A DNA stretch of 64,000 bases from Paenibacillus macerans (GCF_023715465.1 NZ_JAMBOE010000001.1:496001-560000), one strand, 5' to 3'. Numbered from the stretch's first letter, positions 8,550 to 18,030 are shown. Program-made: numbers and translations. Notes: generated from the sequence alone by a model not told the origin.

Positions 8550-9315
8550 CGATCTTTCCTTCCCCTCTCCACTCCATGACGATATCATCAAACAATCCGT
8601 TTTGGTAACATACAATCTGCTTCATTTTCATCAGTTCCAGGACCGCCAAAAAGGTCACGACGATCTCATGCCGGTACATCCCGTCATGCAGCAGCTTCGA
8701 AAACAGCAGTCTTCCGCCCTTCCCAAGCTCCTGGAGGGCCGACACCACGTCCTTGATCCGGTCCTTGACCGATATTTCATCCCGGTGAATCCGCGCTACC
8801 GTATTGCGCTTAGCCGCCCGCCGCAGCGCTTTCTGGAACACGGCGATCAAATCGGCGGCATGCAGCCCTTTAACCGGGTTCTCCACCACCTCGGGCATAA
8901 ACGGGGTCAAATCCTCGGGCTCCTTGGAAAAGATCAGGCTTCGCTCCCATTCGCGTTCGTGCAAATGCCCGGCGACTTCCTTATACTTGCGGTATTCGAT
9001 GAGCTTGCGGATCAGTTCTTCCCGCGGGTCCTCCTCATCCTCCATCAAATAAGCGAAATCATCGTCAAATTCGATTACGGGCGGCTTGGGCAGCAGCATC
9101 TTGCTTTTCATCGACAGCAGCGTTGCCGCCATCACCAGGAACTCGCTCGTCACCTCAAGCTCAAGCTCCTGCATATCTTGCAAATATTCGAGGTACTGAT
9201 CCGTAATTTCGCTGACGGAAATATCCTGAATGTCGATCTCCGCCTTATCGATCAAATGCAAAAGCAGATCCAGCGGTCCCTCGAAGGTCTCCAGCTTGTA
9301 CAATACTGTCGTCAA
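8518..9315 (-). CDS. scpA: Segregation and condensation protein A (kleisin)
   Basis: Kleisin bridging the SMC heads. The start chosen is TTG 9315, because GGGTGGAGG lies just upstream and the protein then opens with LYKLETFEGPLDLLLHLI, the family hallmark; the frame extends 8 codons further without support. 265 residues, all-helical N-terminal and C-terminal domains joined by an acidic linker near residues 85-105. Operon with scpB. Confidence 0.94.
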   Translation of the reverse strand: MTTVLYKLETFEGPLDLLLHLIDKAEIDIQDISVSEITDQYLEYLQDMQELELEVTSEFLVMAATLLSMKSKMLLPKPPVIEFDDDFAYLMEDEEDPREELIRKLIEYRKYKEVAGHLHEREWERSLIFSKEPEDLTPFMPEVVENPVKGLHAADLIAVFQKALRRAAKRNTVARIHRDEISVKDRIKDVVSALQELGKGGRLLFSKLLHDGMYRHEIVVTFLAVLELMKMKQIVCYQNGLFDDIVMEWRGEGKIDEFSGIEIDY

Positions 9316-9370
9316 TGAACATCCTCCACCCGTAACCATACATATGTAAATAAGTTTACCTTAAAAATGA

Positions 9371-9405
9371 AAAAAGTAGTACCCTAACGTCGATTAGAGT
9401 ACTAC
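9371..9405 (-). terminator. Terminator of the rib operon
   Basis: Minus strand GTAGTAC stem, loop, GTACTAC followed by TTTTTTC, 13 bp past the ribH stop and before scpA. Confidence 0.75.
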
Positions 9406-9417
9406 ATTAAATAAGCA

Positions 9418-9885
9418 CTATTTTAACTGTTTCGTCAAGTTCGCCATTTCGATCGCCGTTATCGCCGCGTCCCAGCCTTTATTCCCGGCTTTGGTGCCGG
9501 CGCGTTCGATCGCCTGCTCGATGTTTTCCGTCGTCAATACGCCGAAGATCGTGGGAACGCCGGTTTGGAGTCCAACCGCCGCCACGCCTTTGGCGACTTC
9601 GTTGCAGACGTAATCGTAGTGCGAGGTAGAGCCGCGGATGACGGTGCCCAGCGTGATGACCGCATCGTATTTGCCGCTTTCCGCCAGTTTTTGCGCCACA
9701 AACGGGATTTCAAACGCTCCCGGCACCCAGGCGACGCTCACTTCTTCGTCCTTGGCGCCGTGCCGTTTCAGCGCGTCCAACGCGCCGGACAGCAGCTTGC
9801 TCGTAATAAACTCGTTGAACCGCCCCACGACGATCGCATATTTTAACCCTTCCGATATTAAATGCCCTTCAAATACGTTAGCCAT
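9418..9885 (-). CDS. ribH: 6,7-dimethyl-8-ribityllumazine synthase
   Basis: Condenses ribitylaminouracil with dihydroxybutanone phosphate, the penultimate step of riboflavin synthesis. 155 residues, normal for the family. Visible motifs are GRFNEFIT near residue 21, [10 protein letters not shown] about 53-62 and [14 protein letters not shown] about 81-94, which build the substrate pocket; the C-terminus carries [14 protein letters not shown]. Last gene of ribD-ribE-ribBA-ribH. Confidence 0.96.
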   Translation of the reverse strand: MANVFEGHLISEGLKYAIVVGRFNEFITSKLLSGALDALKRHGAKDEEVSVAWVPGAFEIPFVAQKLAESGKYDAVITLGTVIRGSTSHYDYVCNEVAKGVAAVGLQTGVPTIFGVLTTENIEQAIERAGTKAGNKGWDAAITAIEMANLTKQLK

Positions 9886-9918
9886 ATCAAACCATACCTT
9901 TCATCTTGGAATAAAATA

Positions 9919-11151
9919 TCATTGCGACTCGTCTTGCTCCAGATCGTCGAATTGCAGCAGATGGCCAAGCTTTGCCTGCTTTGTATGCAAGTACCTGGTG
10001 TTGTCGGCATTTTCCATCATTTGAATCGGCACCCGCTCGACCACTTCCAAGCCGTATCCTTCCAGGCCTTTGATTTTGCGCGGGTTGTTCGTCAGCAGGC
10101 GAATTCTTCGTACGCCCAAATCCTTCAGGATTTGCGCTCCGATCCCGTAATCGCGGAGATCCGGCGGAAAACCAAGCTTCAGATTGGCATCGACCGTATC
10201 GAGGCCTTCCTCCTGCAGCTTGTAGGCTTTCAGCTTGTTGATCAGTCCGATGCCGCGCCCTTCCTGGCGCATATACAGCAGCACACCGCTCCCCGCTTCC
10301 TCGATCTGCCGCAGCGCCGCTTCAAACTGCGGTCCGCAATCGCAGCGATGCGAATGGAACACATCGCCGGTCAGGCATTCGGAGTGAACGCGGACGAGCA
10401 CCGCCTCATCGCTGTTAATTTCACCTTTGACCAGCGCAACATGTTCTTTCGCGTCGACGTCGTTCGTATAAGCGACCGCGCGGAATTCGCCGTAATCGGT
10501 CGGCATTCGCACCTCGACTTCGCGGTTGACCAGCTTTTCCTTTTCGTTGCGGTAATGAATCAGGTCTTTGATGCTGATCAGCTTCAGATCAAACGTGTTG
10601 GCGATTTCCGCCAGATCCGGAAGTCTAGCCATCGTCCCGTCTTCCTTAATCACCTCACAGATGACCCCCGCCGGGTACGAGCCGCACATCCGGGCCAAAT
10701 CGACCGCGGCCTCCGTGTGGCCCGCGCGCCGGAGCACGCCGCCTTTTTTGGCGATCAGCGGGAACATATGGCCAGGCCGCCGGAAGTCCGCAGGCTTCGC
10801 GTTCGGGTCCATGATCCCCTTGACCGTAAGCGAACGCTCGTAGGCGGAAATCCCGGTCGTCGTATCGGCATGGTCGATGGAAACCGTAAAAGCCGTCCCG
10901 TGATAATCGGTATTTTGCGCAACCATCGGCTGCAAATCAAGCTCCTCGGCCCGCTCCTGCGTGATCGGCAGGCAGACGAGTCCGCGCCCCTGTGTGATCA
11001 TGAAATTGATCACTTCCGGCGTTGCTTTTTCCGCCAGGGCAACGAAATCCCCCTCATTCTCCCGATCTTCATCGTCCACGACGATGATGACTTTGCCTCG
11101 CATTAACTCGTAGATCGCATCTTCCACACGGTCCAAACGTATATCGCTCAT
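9919..11151 (-). CDS. ribBA: Bifunctional DHBP synthase / GTP cyclohydrolase II
   Basis: 410-residue fusion enzyme supplying both riboflavin precursors. The N-terminal RibB half makes dihydroxybutanone phosphate from ribulose 5-phosphate ([11 protein letters not shown] near residue 28). The C-terminal RibA half opens GTP (zinc site [18 protein letters not shown] near residue 250, then RQEGRGIGL). ATG 11151 follows AGGAGGGG; an 8-codon upstream extension is unsupported. Middle of the rib operon. Confidence 0.96.
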   Translation of the reverse strand: MSDIRLDRVEDAIYELMRGKVIIVVDDEDRENEGDFVALAEKATPEVINFMITQGRGLVCLPITQERAEELDLQPMVAQNTDYHGTAFTVSIDHADTTTGISAYERSLTVKGIMDPNAKPADFRRPGHMFPLIAKKGGVLRRAGHTEAAVDLARMCGSYPAGVICEVIKEDGTMARLPDLAEIANTFDLKLISIKDLIHYRNEKEKLVNREVEVRMPTDYGEFRAVAYTNDVDAKEHVALVKGEINSDEAVLVRVHSECLTGDVFHSHRCDCGPQFEAALRQIEEAGSGVLLYMRQEGRGIGLINKLKAYKLQEEGLDTVDANLKLGFPPDLRDYGIGAQILKDLGVRRIRLLTNNPRKIKGLEGYGLEVVERVPIQMMENADNTRYLHTKQAKLGHLLQFDDLEQDESQ

Positions 11152-11178
11152 TCTTTTCCCCTCCTGTTTCAACAAACT

Positions 11179-11865
11179 TTAGGCAAACCCGTTAGCGGCC
11201 AAAAACGGCAGATCGATTCCGGACGGACCGGATGGGCTGCCGGAACCTTCTTCCTTCGGTTCGCCATGGTCCTTTCCGTATTTCAGCAAGTGCTCCACGT
11301 ATTTTCCCAGTACATCGCCTTCCAAATTCACCGTATCTCCCGGACGTTTGATGGCAAGCACCGTCTGCGCAAGGGTGTGCGGAATGATCGACACCGCGAA
11401 TTTCCCGCCTCCGGCCTCCACGACCGTCAGGCTGATCCCGTCCACCGCAACCGAGCCTTTGGGAATAATGTATTTGAACAAGGACGAACGAAGCGGTGCG
11501 ATTTCGTATACTACCGCGTTCTGGTCTCGGCTCGTGCCGACGATTTTCCCGACGCCGTCGACATGCCCCTGCACGATGTGACCGCCGAAGCGCCCGTTTG
11601 CCGCCATCGCCCGTTCCAGATTGACCCGGCTGCCCGGCTTCAAATCTTTCAAATTCGTATTCCGGTACGTTTCCGGCATCACATCGACCGTAAAGGAGGC
11701 GGCGTCAAAGGCGGTGGCCGTCAGACAGACACCGTTGACGGCGATACTGTCTCCGAGTTTGAGACCTTCGGTGACCACCCGCGCGGAAATTTCCAGCAGC
11801 ATCGCCTCTCCCTTGCGGCCGATCGATTTCATCGTCCCGATCTCCTCAATGAGTCCCGTGAACAT
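11179..11865 (-). CDS. ribE: Riboflavin synthase alpha subunit
   Basis: Dismutates two lumazine molecules to riboflavin. 228 residues with the two-fold repeated barrel: MFTGLIEEIG at the N-terminus, the first-barrel motif DSIAVNGVCLT near residue 40, and the second copy SVAVDGISLTVV about residue 138. The C-terminal 30 residues are an extension rich in Gly/Ser/Pro beyond the usual about 200-215 residues. Located between ribD and ribBA. Confidence 0.95.
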   Translation of the reverse strand: MFTGLIEEIGTMKSIGRKGEAMLLEISARVVTEGLKLGDSIAVNGVCLTATAFDAASFTVDVMPETYRNTNLKDLKPGSRVNLERAMAANGRFGGHIVQGHVDGVGKIVGTSRDQNAVVYEIAPLRSSLFKYIIPKGSVAVDGISLTVVEAGGGKFAVSIIPHTLAQTVLAIKRPGDTVNLEGDVLGKYVEHLLKYGKDHGEPKEEGSGSPSGPSGIDLPFLAANGFA

Positions 11866-11888
11866 CTCTTATCCCTCCTTTGGCTCAT

Positions 11889-12995
11889 TTACGTTTCGCT
11901 CCAAACCGGAAAACCCCGGATGCACACATTATCTCCGATTTGCGTCACTTCCATATCCCGCAAGCTAACGGCGTCCCGCATCAAATCAAAGCCGTCAAAC
12001 TTGAAGTTCACCGCCGCCGCTTCGCCGCCGATCAGCTTGGGGGCAAAAAACAACACGATTTCATCCACCAGCCGATTTTGCAATAACGAGCCGTTTAAGC
12101 GGCCGCCACCCTCCACCAGGACGGACGAGATGCCATTCGCACCGAGCTGCTCGAGGGCAAGCTTGAGGTCCACCTGTGGCCCGTTTCCGCAGCGCATCAC
12201 TTCTGCGCCTAAGCTTGTTAGCACTTCCGCTTTAGCCGGATCGGCCCGCTCCGTCGTCAGCAGGATCGTCGGGGCCGCATGATCCTGCAGTACCTTGGCC
12301 GTTTCGGGAATCCGCAGCGTGGAATCGACGATCAACCGGACCGGTGACAGCCCCGGAACAGAAAGCCGGGTCGTGAGCTGCGGATCGTCGGCAAGAACGG
12401 TGGAGACGCCGACCATAATCCCCTGATGCCGGTGCCGCATCGTATGCACGATTTCCCGCGCGTCTTCATTAGAAATCCATTTGCTGTCCCCGGTGCGGGA
12501 GGCGATTTTGCCGTCAAGCGTGCTGGCCGTTTTGACCGTGACATAGGGGAGCCCTGTCGTAATAAATTTGATAAACTTCCGGTTAATCTTCAGGGCCCGT
12601 TCCCGGAGCACGCCTACTTTCACCTCGATCCCCTGGCTGCGGAGCATCGCAATGCCCCTGCCGGCAACCTGGGGATTCGGGTCCTCGCAGGCAATGACGA
12701 CCCGTTTGACCCCCTCGGTGATCAGCCGCTCGGCGCAAGGCGGCGTCAAACCGTAATGGCTGCAGGGCTCCAGCGAAACGTAAACGGTACTGCCCTTGGC
12801 GTTCGCTCCGGCCATGTTCAGCGCATGAACTTCCGCATGCGGCGTGCCGCGCTCAAGATGCGTCCCCAGTCCGACGAGCGCGCCATCTTTCACGACCACC
12901 GCGCCGACCACCGGGTTGACGCCGGTTTGGCCCTGGGCCCGCTCGGCCATGTCCAGAGCAAGCCCCATGTAGTAATCGTCATCGATCACTTGCAT
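11889..12995 (-). CDS. ribD: Bifunctional pyrimidine deaminase/reductase RibD
   Basis: 368 residues. The N-terminal cytidine-deaminase-like domain has the zinc site H-A-E (TPHAEVHAL, near residue 50) and EPCSHYGLTPPCAE about residues 76-88. The C-terminal NADPH-dependent reductase domain has TLDGKIASRTGDSKWIS and LVEGGGRLNGSLL. It performs the second and third steps from GTP. First gene of the rib operon, behind an FMN riboswitch with an intrinsic terminator in the leader. Confidence 0.96.
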   Translation of the reverse strand: MQVIDDDYYMGLALDMAERAQGQTGVNPVVGAVVVKDGALVGLGTHLERGTPHAEVHALNMAGANAKGSTVYVSLEPCSHYGLTPPCAERLITEGVKRVVIACEDPNPQVAGRGIAMLRSQGIEVKVGVLRERALKINRKFIKFITTGLPYVTVKTASTLDGKIASRTGDSKWISNEDAREIVHTMRHRHQGIMVGVSTVLADDPQLTTRLSVPGLSPVRLIVDSTLRIPETAKVLQDHAAPTILLTTERADPAKAEVLTSLGAEVMRCGNGPQVDLKLALEQLGANGISSVLVEGGGRLNGSLLQNRLVDEIVLFFAPKLIGGEAAAVNFKFDGFDLMRDAVSLRDMEVTQIGDNVCIRGFPVWSET

Positions 12996-13076
12996 TGCCT
13001 CTCGCCTCCCGCTGAATCCAAAATCACAAAAACCTCAAACCAAAATCTCAAACCAAAACCTTAAACAAGACCAAAT

Positions 13077-13105
13077 AACCCTGCCGGAATCAATCCAGCA
13101 GGGTT
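13077..13105 (-). terminator. Leader terminator between FMN riboswitch and ribD
   Basis: AACCCTGC (minus strand), a 13-base loop and GCAGGGTT, followed by a T-biased stretch. It sits between the aptamer and ribD, so it is the likely expression platform that stops transcription when FMN is bound. The trailing T-run is interrupted, so efficiency is uncertain. Confidence 0.6.
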
Positions 13106-13328
13106 GTATGAGAGTTGTCCTACGCAAGCAAAAAGAGCAGACGACAAAGACAATACCGCCAAAAAGACGAATAGCCTAAATACGCCGTATTTTCAAGCCA
13201 CCATTCCATCACGCAACTAAACTTTGTGAATTACGGAACTTGAAATACAAAAAGCCCTTTGATTGCAAACACGCCCGAAATAAAAATAATTGAAACATAG
13301 CTAAAACGTGCGTGTTTCTTCGCGTTTT

Positions 13329-13514
13329 CCTTCTCCCATCCAGACTATACTGTCGGTCCCGGAATCTCACCGGCTCAGCCGCTTGCGCTTGTTCAGGCGC
13401 TCCGCGGGTCACGGACTCGTGCTTGAAACGGAGGAATAACTACCACCGGCGAAAATTGCCGCCATCCGTTTCAGCCATCACCGTCGGTAGGGAATTTCAC
13501 CCTGCCCCGAAGGA
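13329..13514 (-). promoter_or_regulatory. FMN riboswitch (RFN element)
   Basis: The minus strand shows the RFN landmarks in order: TCCTTCGGGGCAGGGTG, AAATTCCC, ACCGACGGTGAT, AGTCCGTGACCCG, GGTGAGATTCCGG and the closing ACAGTATAGTCTGGATGGGA with GAAGG. The terminal helix pairs CCTTCGG-side with GAAGG. It lies 330 bp ahead of ribD and should shut the rib operon when FMN is abundant. The 13106-13328 leader between aptamer and terminator is AT-rich with no ORF that looks real. Confidence 0.95.
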
Positions 13515-13697
13515 TTGTAGCTTATTTGGTTGTTGTCCAATGACATGTACAATCCAACTAATCATGTCACAGGCTCTGCGGTAATGTTACCACCACAAAA
13601 TGAAAAATGCAACAACTCCCACCCTAAAATTAAATTACATGTGCCTCCTTATTTGTCACCATTTCTTTCGATCTCCCATATTTTCAAAACTTCCCGA

Positions 13698-14054
13698 TCA
13701 GTTTCGTAACTTAATGTATTTTTTATACTCATCTCCCCATATTTCAAGTTCTTTTAGAACAGGCAAAAGTTTCAATCCCATTTCGGCTAATGAATATTCT
13801 ACTCGTGGCGGAACTTCCGGGTACACTTTTCTATTTATGAGCTGGAAACTCTCTAACCTACGGAGTTCTTTTGTTAAAGTAGCTTGTGTTAATTCCGGCA
13901 TTTGACGATTCAATTCTCCAAAGCGAAGTATTCCTGTACTTAAATTGTATAGTATTCGAAGAGCCCATTTCCCTCCGAGTATTTTCTGCGCAAGTGCAAT
14001 TGGGCAGTCTTCAAGATCGATTCTATTTATACTTCTCCACCTCCATACTATCAT
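13698..14054 (-). CDS. HxlR-family transcriptional regulator
   Basis: 118-residue winged-helix regulator. CPIALAQKILGGKWALRIL is the classic HxlR opening, with a conserved Cys near residue 17 that in some relatives senses electrophiles or redox stress. FGELNRQMPELTQATLTKEL is the recognition-helix region. The start is uncertain: GGAGGTGGAG falls inside the first codons of the ORF, so translation may begin a few codons in. It diverges from the metallo-hydrolase/MFS pair and probably regulates it. About 42% GC, lower than the backbone. Confidence 0.8.
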   Translation of the reverse strand: MIVWRWRSINRIDLEDCPIALAQKILGGKWALRILYNLSTGILRFGELNRQMPELTQATLTKELRRLESFQLINRKVYPEVPPRVEYSLAEMGLKLLPVLKELEIWGDEYKKYIKLRN

Positions 14055-14313
14055 TTTAGATAGTACCTATTAAATTTAATCCTACTTGAGATATTTATTG
14101 TAACATTATAGTATGTACGTGTAAATGAGACCCAAGGGATAATAAATAAGTTTTAAAGTGAGGGAGATCAATGAATTAAATCGTAAACATTATTACTGAC
14201 GGCGTTTTTTCAAGTAAGTTGTTAGGAATGGCTAGAAATGTACCACATTGTAAAAGCGGGTTAAATTATCGGGGAAAATACCAAATGTAATTTTTCGAAG
14301 AAAGGTGATAATC
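14055..14313. other. Divergent intergenic region with a stop-broken small frame
   Basis: 259 bp between the HxlR gene and the metallo-hydrolase gene. AT-rich; it should contain both promoters. At 14171 an ATG follows GAGGGAGATCA but meets TAA after one codon; the same frame then reads about 36 codons (IVNIITDGVFSSKLLGMAR...) before a stop near 14289. This looks like a remnant of a short gene, not identified. Confidence 0.3.
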
Positions 14314-15033
14314 ATGATTACATCAACGGATTTCTGTAAGGTGCAAAAACTGGACGATGATTTATATATCATTACTGAAGCCGGACTTGTGCATTTTTAT
14401 CTTATCTTGGGGCAGAAGAAAGCGGTTTTAATTGACGCCGGCTTTGGCTTCGAAGACATAAGGCCTATCATCAGAAGTATAACCGATCTGCCGGTGATGC
14501 TGGTATTGACCCATGGCGATCCTGACCACAGCTACGGTAGCGAATACTTTGGAGATGTATGGCTGTACCAGCCGGACTACGGTCAGATTATGGGTTTTGA
14601 CACAAAGCATGAAAGACAGTTCGCGGCTGAGTTGGGAGTAAAATATCTGAAAGAAAATAACCCTGAAGCCATTGAACGTTTCGATAGCAAAGCATTTGCT
14701 GAAAAGAGCCTGCTCCGAGTCCTGACTCCGCATTTTGTAAAGGATGGAGAATTGTTTGACTTGGGCGGAAAGACTTTGGAGGTAGTATTTACACCGGGGC
14801 ATTCATATGGGCATATCATGCTGCTGGATAGGGCAAAAAAGAGACTTTTTTCAGGAGATATGATTTGTGATTACGTCATCATTTACTTTTTCGAATCGGA
14901 TAGAAATGCCCCGTTTTCCAGGGGACATTTAGGCCGCGGGTACCAGCATATCTATAAAACCGTCAATATCCAATACTCCGATAAGAGACTGGAGGAATTT
15001 TTAGGACACAAATTGGTACGAATTGATCTGTAG
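14314..15033 (+). CDS. Metallo-beta-lactamase-fold hydrolase
   Basis: 239 residues. ATG 14314 is preceded by GAAAGGTG; an in-frame GTG at 14305 overlaps that RBS. The metal motif reads THGDPDH at residues 66-72, that is HxDxDH rather than the commoner HxHxDH; later ligands fit FTPGHSYGHIML and FSGDMICDY. Such proteins are a broad hydrolase family (glyoxalase II-like, quinone- or lactone-processing), and substrate cannot be told. It likely forms a unit with the MFS gene about 110 bp downstream. Confidence 0.8.
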   Translation: MITSTDFCKVQKLDDDLYIITEAGLVHFYLILGQKKAVLIDAGFGFEDIRPIIRSITDLPVMLVLTHGDPDHSYGSEYFGDVWLYQPDYGQIMGFDTKHERQFAAELGVKYLKENNPEAIERFDSKAFAEKSLLRVLTPHFVKDGELFDLGGKTLEVVFTPGHSYGHIMLLDRAKKRLFSGDMICDYVIIYFFESDRNAPFSRGHLGRGYQHIYKTVNIQYSDKRLEEFLGHKLVRIDL

Positions 15034-15147
15034 TTAAACAGGATATCTCTAGACTGTACCCATGTGACTTAGACGGAGGAGTAATCCGGGTGACAGTTTT
15101 TTCACAGCGTTACGAGCCTGCTTAGGAAGAGATTGGGGGGGCAATTT

Positions 15148-16347
15148 TTGCGCAAAGTGAAAATATGGACGAAAGACTTTAGTTTCATTTCCGCCACAAT
15201 GTTCTTTGTGTCGATGACATTCTATCTGCTGATGACCATGATTCCGATTTATTCCATGGAGAGTTTCAATGCCTCCCAGGGCCAGGCTGGTCTTGCTGCC
15301 GGCATTTTTATTATCGGCGCCCTTGTTTCACGGCCTCTTACCGGCAGGTATATGGAGGTAATCGGTCGTCGCAGGATACTGCTGGGAAGTCTGATTCTAT
15401 TTTTTCTGGCGACATTGTTATATTTTTTTGTTTACGATTTAAACATGCTACTGGTGGTGCGTTTTGTTCACGGCGTCATTTTCGGGGTTGCCACCACGGC
15501 AATCCCCACGGTCATCATGGGAATCATTCCGCGGGAGCGGCGTGGCGAAGGGGTTGGCTACTTTACGCTAAGTGGGACAATGGCTTCGGCAATTGGGCCT
15601 TTCTTGGGTCTTGTCATCAGGGAACAGGCAAATTTCACGACAATGTTTGTTGTGTGCGCTGTTTTTTATGTGATAAGCATTATCGTGACAGCATTTGCGG
15701 ACATACCCGAAGTGGTAATGACAAAGGAGCAACTGGAGGTGGTAAAGGGCTTCAGGTTGCAGGATTTCTTTGAAAAGACCGCCATGCCCGTCTCGATTGT
15801 CATGCTCTTCGTGGGGATGGCTTATGCCAGCATCTTGGCGTTTATCAATTCATACGCGCTCAGTCTTAGCTTATTGGACGCGGCGGCCTTCTTCTTTGTT
15901 ATTTACTCGGCTTTTATTATTATTTCGCGGCTATTTACCGGACGATTGCTGGATAATAGAGGGGATAATATTGTCATGTATCCGGCTTTGCTGTCATTTG
16001 CGCTAAGTCTGGTATTAATCAGTAAAGCCGGGGACAGTTTCACTTTTTTGCTGGCAGGAGCGTTCGCCGGTCTGGGGTTTGGTACCATTATGTCCTGCGC
16101 CCAGGTCATCGCCGCCAATAATTCTCCGCAACACCGCATGGGAATTGCCACTTCGACCTTTTTCTTTTGCGCGGACTTAGGGGTGGGGGCGGGCTCTTTT
16201 TTCGCCGGCGAGATAGTCTCAATGACAGGCTTCCGGGACATGTATATGGTAATGGCCATTATTGTGGCTTTATCCATTCTTTTATATTATATATTGCATG
16301 GGAGAAAGACAGCCTCTGACAAGCATTCCGCGCCAGGCCGCCGCTGA
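15148..16347 (+). CDS. MFS efflux-type transporter
   Basis: About 399 residues, 12 predicted membrane segments. The loop 2-3 motif reads GRYMEVIGRRRILLG near residue 65, typical of drug:H+ antiporter MFS proteins, and PRERRGEGVGYF follows segment 4. The start is uncertain; TTG 15148 follows a GGGGGG tract, and an earlier in-frame TTG (15133) is possible. Co-oriented with the hydrolase gene and divergent from HxlR, suggesting an inducible detoxification or efflux module. The substrate is unknown. Confidence 0.78.
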   Translation: MRKVKIWTKDFSFISATMFFVSMTFYLLMTMIPIYSMESFNASQGQAGLAAGIFIIGALVSRPLTGRYMEVIGRRRILLGSLILFFLATLLYFFVYDLNMLLVVRFVHGVIFGVATTAIPTVIMGIIPRERRGEGVGYFTLSGTMASAIGPFLGLVIREQANFTTMFVVCAVFYVISIIVTAFADIPEVVMTKEQLEVVKGFRLQDFFEKTAMPVSIVMLFVGMAYASILAFINSYALSLSLLDAAAFFFVIYSAFIIISRLFTGRLLDNRGDNIVMYPALLSFALSLVLISKAGDSFTFLLAGAFAGLGFGTIMSCAQVIAANNSPQHRMGIATSTFFFCADLGVGAGSFFAGEIVSMTGFRDMYMVMAIIVALSILLYYILHGRKTASDKHSAPGRR

Positions 16348-16650
16348 TAAAAACTGTATGAGTATCTGGTTTGCGACGTGAAAACGGAATATGGTCTGAC
16401 CGCACGGCAGTCGCTGTTTCGGTTCGGTAATCTGCAACCGGGACAGCGTATTCTGATCCACGCAAGTGCAGGAGCTGTGGGGCATATCGCCGTCCAACTT
16501 GCCAAACAGCACGGAGCATACGTGATTGTCACCGCTCGTGCCCATAATCATGAATTTGTGCGGCAATTGGGGGCGCGGATGAGGTGATTGATGACACTGC
16601 AACCGATTTTGCAGAATCTGCGGTATCGGCTTCGCTGGCACTAACCCTTC
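16348..16650 (+). pseudogene. Remnant of an MDR-type NAD(P) oxidoreductase
   Basis: The frame from about 16348 reads EYLVCDVKTEYGLTARQSL, then GQRILIHASAGAVGHIAVQL, the nucleotide-binding start of a medium-chain dehydrogenase/quinone-reductase protein. After QLGA a frameshift is needed to continue with DEVIDDTATDF. The N-terminal catalytic part and the last third are absent. This is a decayed fragment directly behind the MFS gene. Confidence 0.65.
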
Positions 16651-17333
16651 TTCTAGATCACTGTGCCATGCCGCCGGGAGACGTCTGCTGCTCCTGGTGC
16701 TCCTCATGGTCAATACCGTCGCATGCGCTTTTTGCTCCAGATAGCTCCGGGGCGCTTCTGCGACCGGCTCCACCGGTGCGGGCCTCATCCTAGAGTTGGT
16801 GTCGTTACTTTTAAATTACGTCAAAACAATATTTTACTTTATTATATATCACTACTGGTCCAACCCTTACCAGTAAATCGTTCACCATGCTTGTTAGTCA
16901 CGCTGCAGGTCTATGGCCACAAGCGGGTGTCTCTATCCGAATGACAATCAGCTGCGTAACATTTCCTCGCTCCATGATGCCGGAGCAAACCAGCCGCTTC
17001 GTGCTTTCCGGATCTAGCCAGGAACACCAGTGCCGGCTGATCCTAGTATGCGGCCTCAACACCACATCAGACACAAGTAGCGAAGGAGCAGGTCATGCCT
17101 AGCAAGGAAATAGCGGCGCAAAATAATCCATTAACAGAGCGACATGCTCATTTCTCTCCATTACTTTGATTAGAAAAGTGATTAGCTCCTCCACCGTTAA
17201 ACGCATATACTCGCTTTGTCCAGTTCCAAATAGATAATATTGGGAATATGATAACAATTATAATGTTGGGATACTTTTTGTCATAGATATCAACAATGCA
17301 TAGGCCGGGAAAATACAATGAGCGGGGGTCTTT
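16651..17333. other. Intergenic stretch with no recognisable gene
   Basis: About 680 bp after the oxidoreductase remnant. Open frames up to 71 codons exist on both strands, but none has a convincing ribosome binding site or recognisable protein text. Composition shifts from GC-rich (to about 17100) to AT-rich afterwards, which suggests patchwork decay. Confidence 0.3.
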
Positions 17334-17474
17334 TCATGCAACAACGCATTCAAAATTTGTAGAGTGTTTTATTTTTTTCCAAATCGAATCGTCGTCAAGC
17401 GGAATAAGACTCTTTTTGATTCGTTCGAGCTGCTTGTTCATGTCTTCCAATACATAGGTAACTAGTTCTGTCAC
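17334..17474 (-). pseudogene. N-terminal fragment of a DinB/DUF1572-like protein
   Basis: GTG 17474 follows AGGAGCAATCATC and opens a 46-codon frame: VTELVTYVLEDMNKQL then IKKSLIPLDDDSIWKKI. This resembles the start of DUF1572/DinB-like proteins, which are about 150-170 residues. The frame stops at 17334, so only the first helix is left. The identification rests on a short stretch and is tentative. Confidence 0.4.
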
Positions 17475-17543
17475 GATGATTGCTCCTATTCTATCAATTT
17501 ATTTCGCTCTGCAAACATGTCGTTGCAAATATTACAGAATCAG

Positions 17544-17810
17544 TTAGCCCGCCCCCATTTTTACACACTTCCCGCCGATCTTGACCTCCTTATATTGTTC
17601 CTGTTCTCTCATAATAGTTATATCGATTTCCATGCCTTGTTCACAGCGAATACGACATTTTTCACCGTCTATAAAAGGTATCACGGAATGCTCAAGCAGA
17701 TATGCGCCTAACTTCACCTAATCCATGTAAAAGAGCAAATTGAGTCACTTTGCATTTTCATTAAAATAAGCCATTTTAAAAATCTCAATGATCATTCCAG
17801 TTTGTATCAT
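17544..17810 (-). pseudogene. Small unknown gene split by two in-frame stops
   Basis: A textbook AAGGAGGAAAT sits before ATG 17810, which opens 21 codons (MIQTGMIIEIFKMAYF...). After TGA at 17745-17747, eight codons and a TAG, the same frame restarts at GTG 17717 and runs 57 codons (KLGAYLLEHSVIPFIDGEKC..., ending KVKMGAG-like GGKCVKMGAG). Either two short peptides are made or one gene of about 88 codons is broken. No family recognised. Confidence 0.35.
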
Positions 17811-18030
17811 ATTTCCTCCTTAACAAGTTTCATCTCTCTTCTTTTATAATACATCTTAACTTCAGAAATATGTTAATCCTACGCCATGGAGTAATCGGTG
17901 GACAGCTGTAAGATTCTTTTTTCTTGCCCTTAAAAAAATTGTCTAAACAATAACTTGCTGATCTATAAAAAATATCTAAATATTTTGTAATTTTCTTTTT
18001 TATAGAACAAAAATAACCTCAAAAGCAATT
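17811..18030. other. AT-rich spacer containing repeat copy 1
   Basis: 220 bp without a gene. It ends with a 45-bp segment (17969-18013) that recurs near 22759. It precedes the truncated regulator remnant at 18031. Confidence 0.4.
17969..18013 (+). repeat. Dispersed 45-bp repeat, copy 1
   Basis: Starts AAAATATCTAAATATTT, continues through GTAATTTTC and a T-run, and ends in ACAAAAA. It matches 22759-22802 with only about four differences over 45 bp, same orientation. The first 17 bases contain an AAATAT/ATATTT dyad. Confidence 0.7.

Noticed and set aside
9862-11106. 414-codon plus-strand frame opposite ribBA
   Set aside because: Shadow of a GC-rich conserved gene; no RBS or family-like text, and ribBA on the minus strand is certain.
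13209-13412. 67-codon minus-strand frame
   Set aside because: Lies within and after the FMN riboswitch; explained by the RNA element.
16651-17102. Several 60-90-codon frames on both strands after the MDR remnant
   Set aside because: No RBS, no domain text, mutually overlapping; likely decayed DNA.
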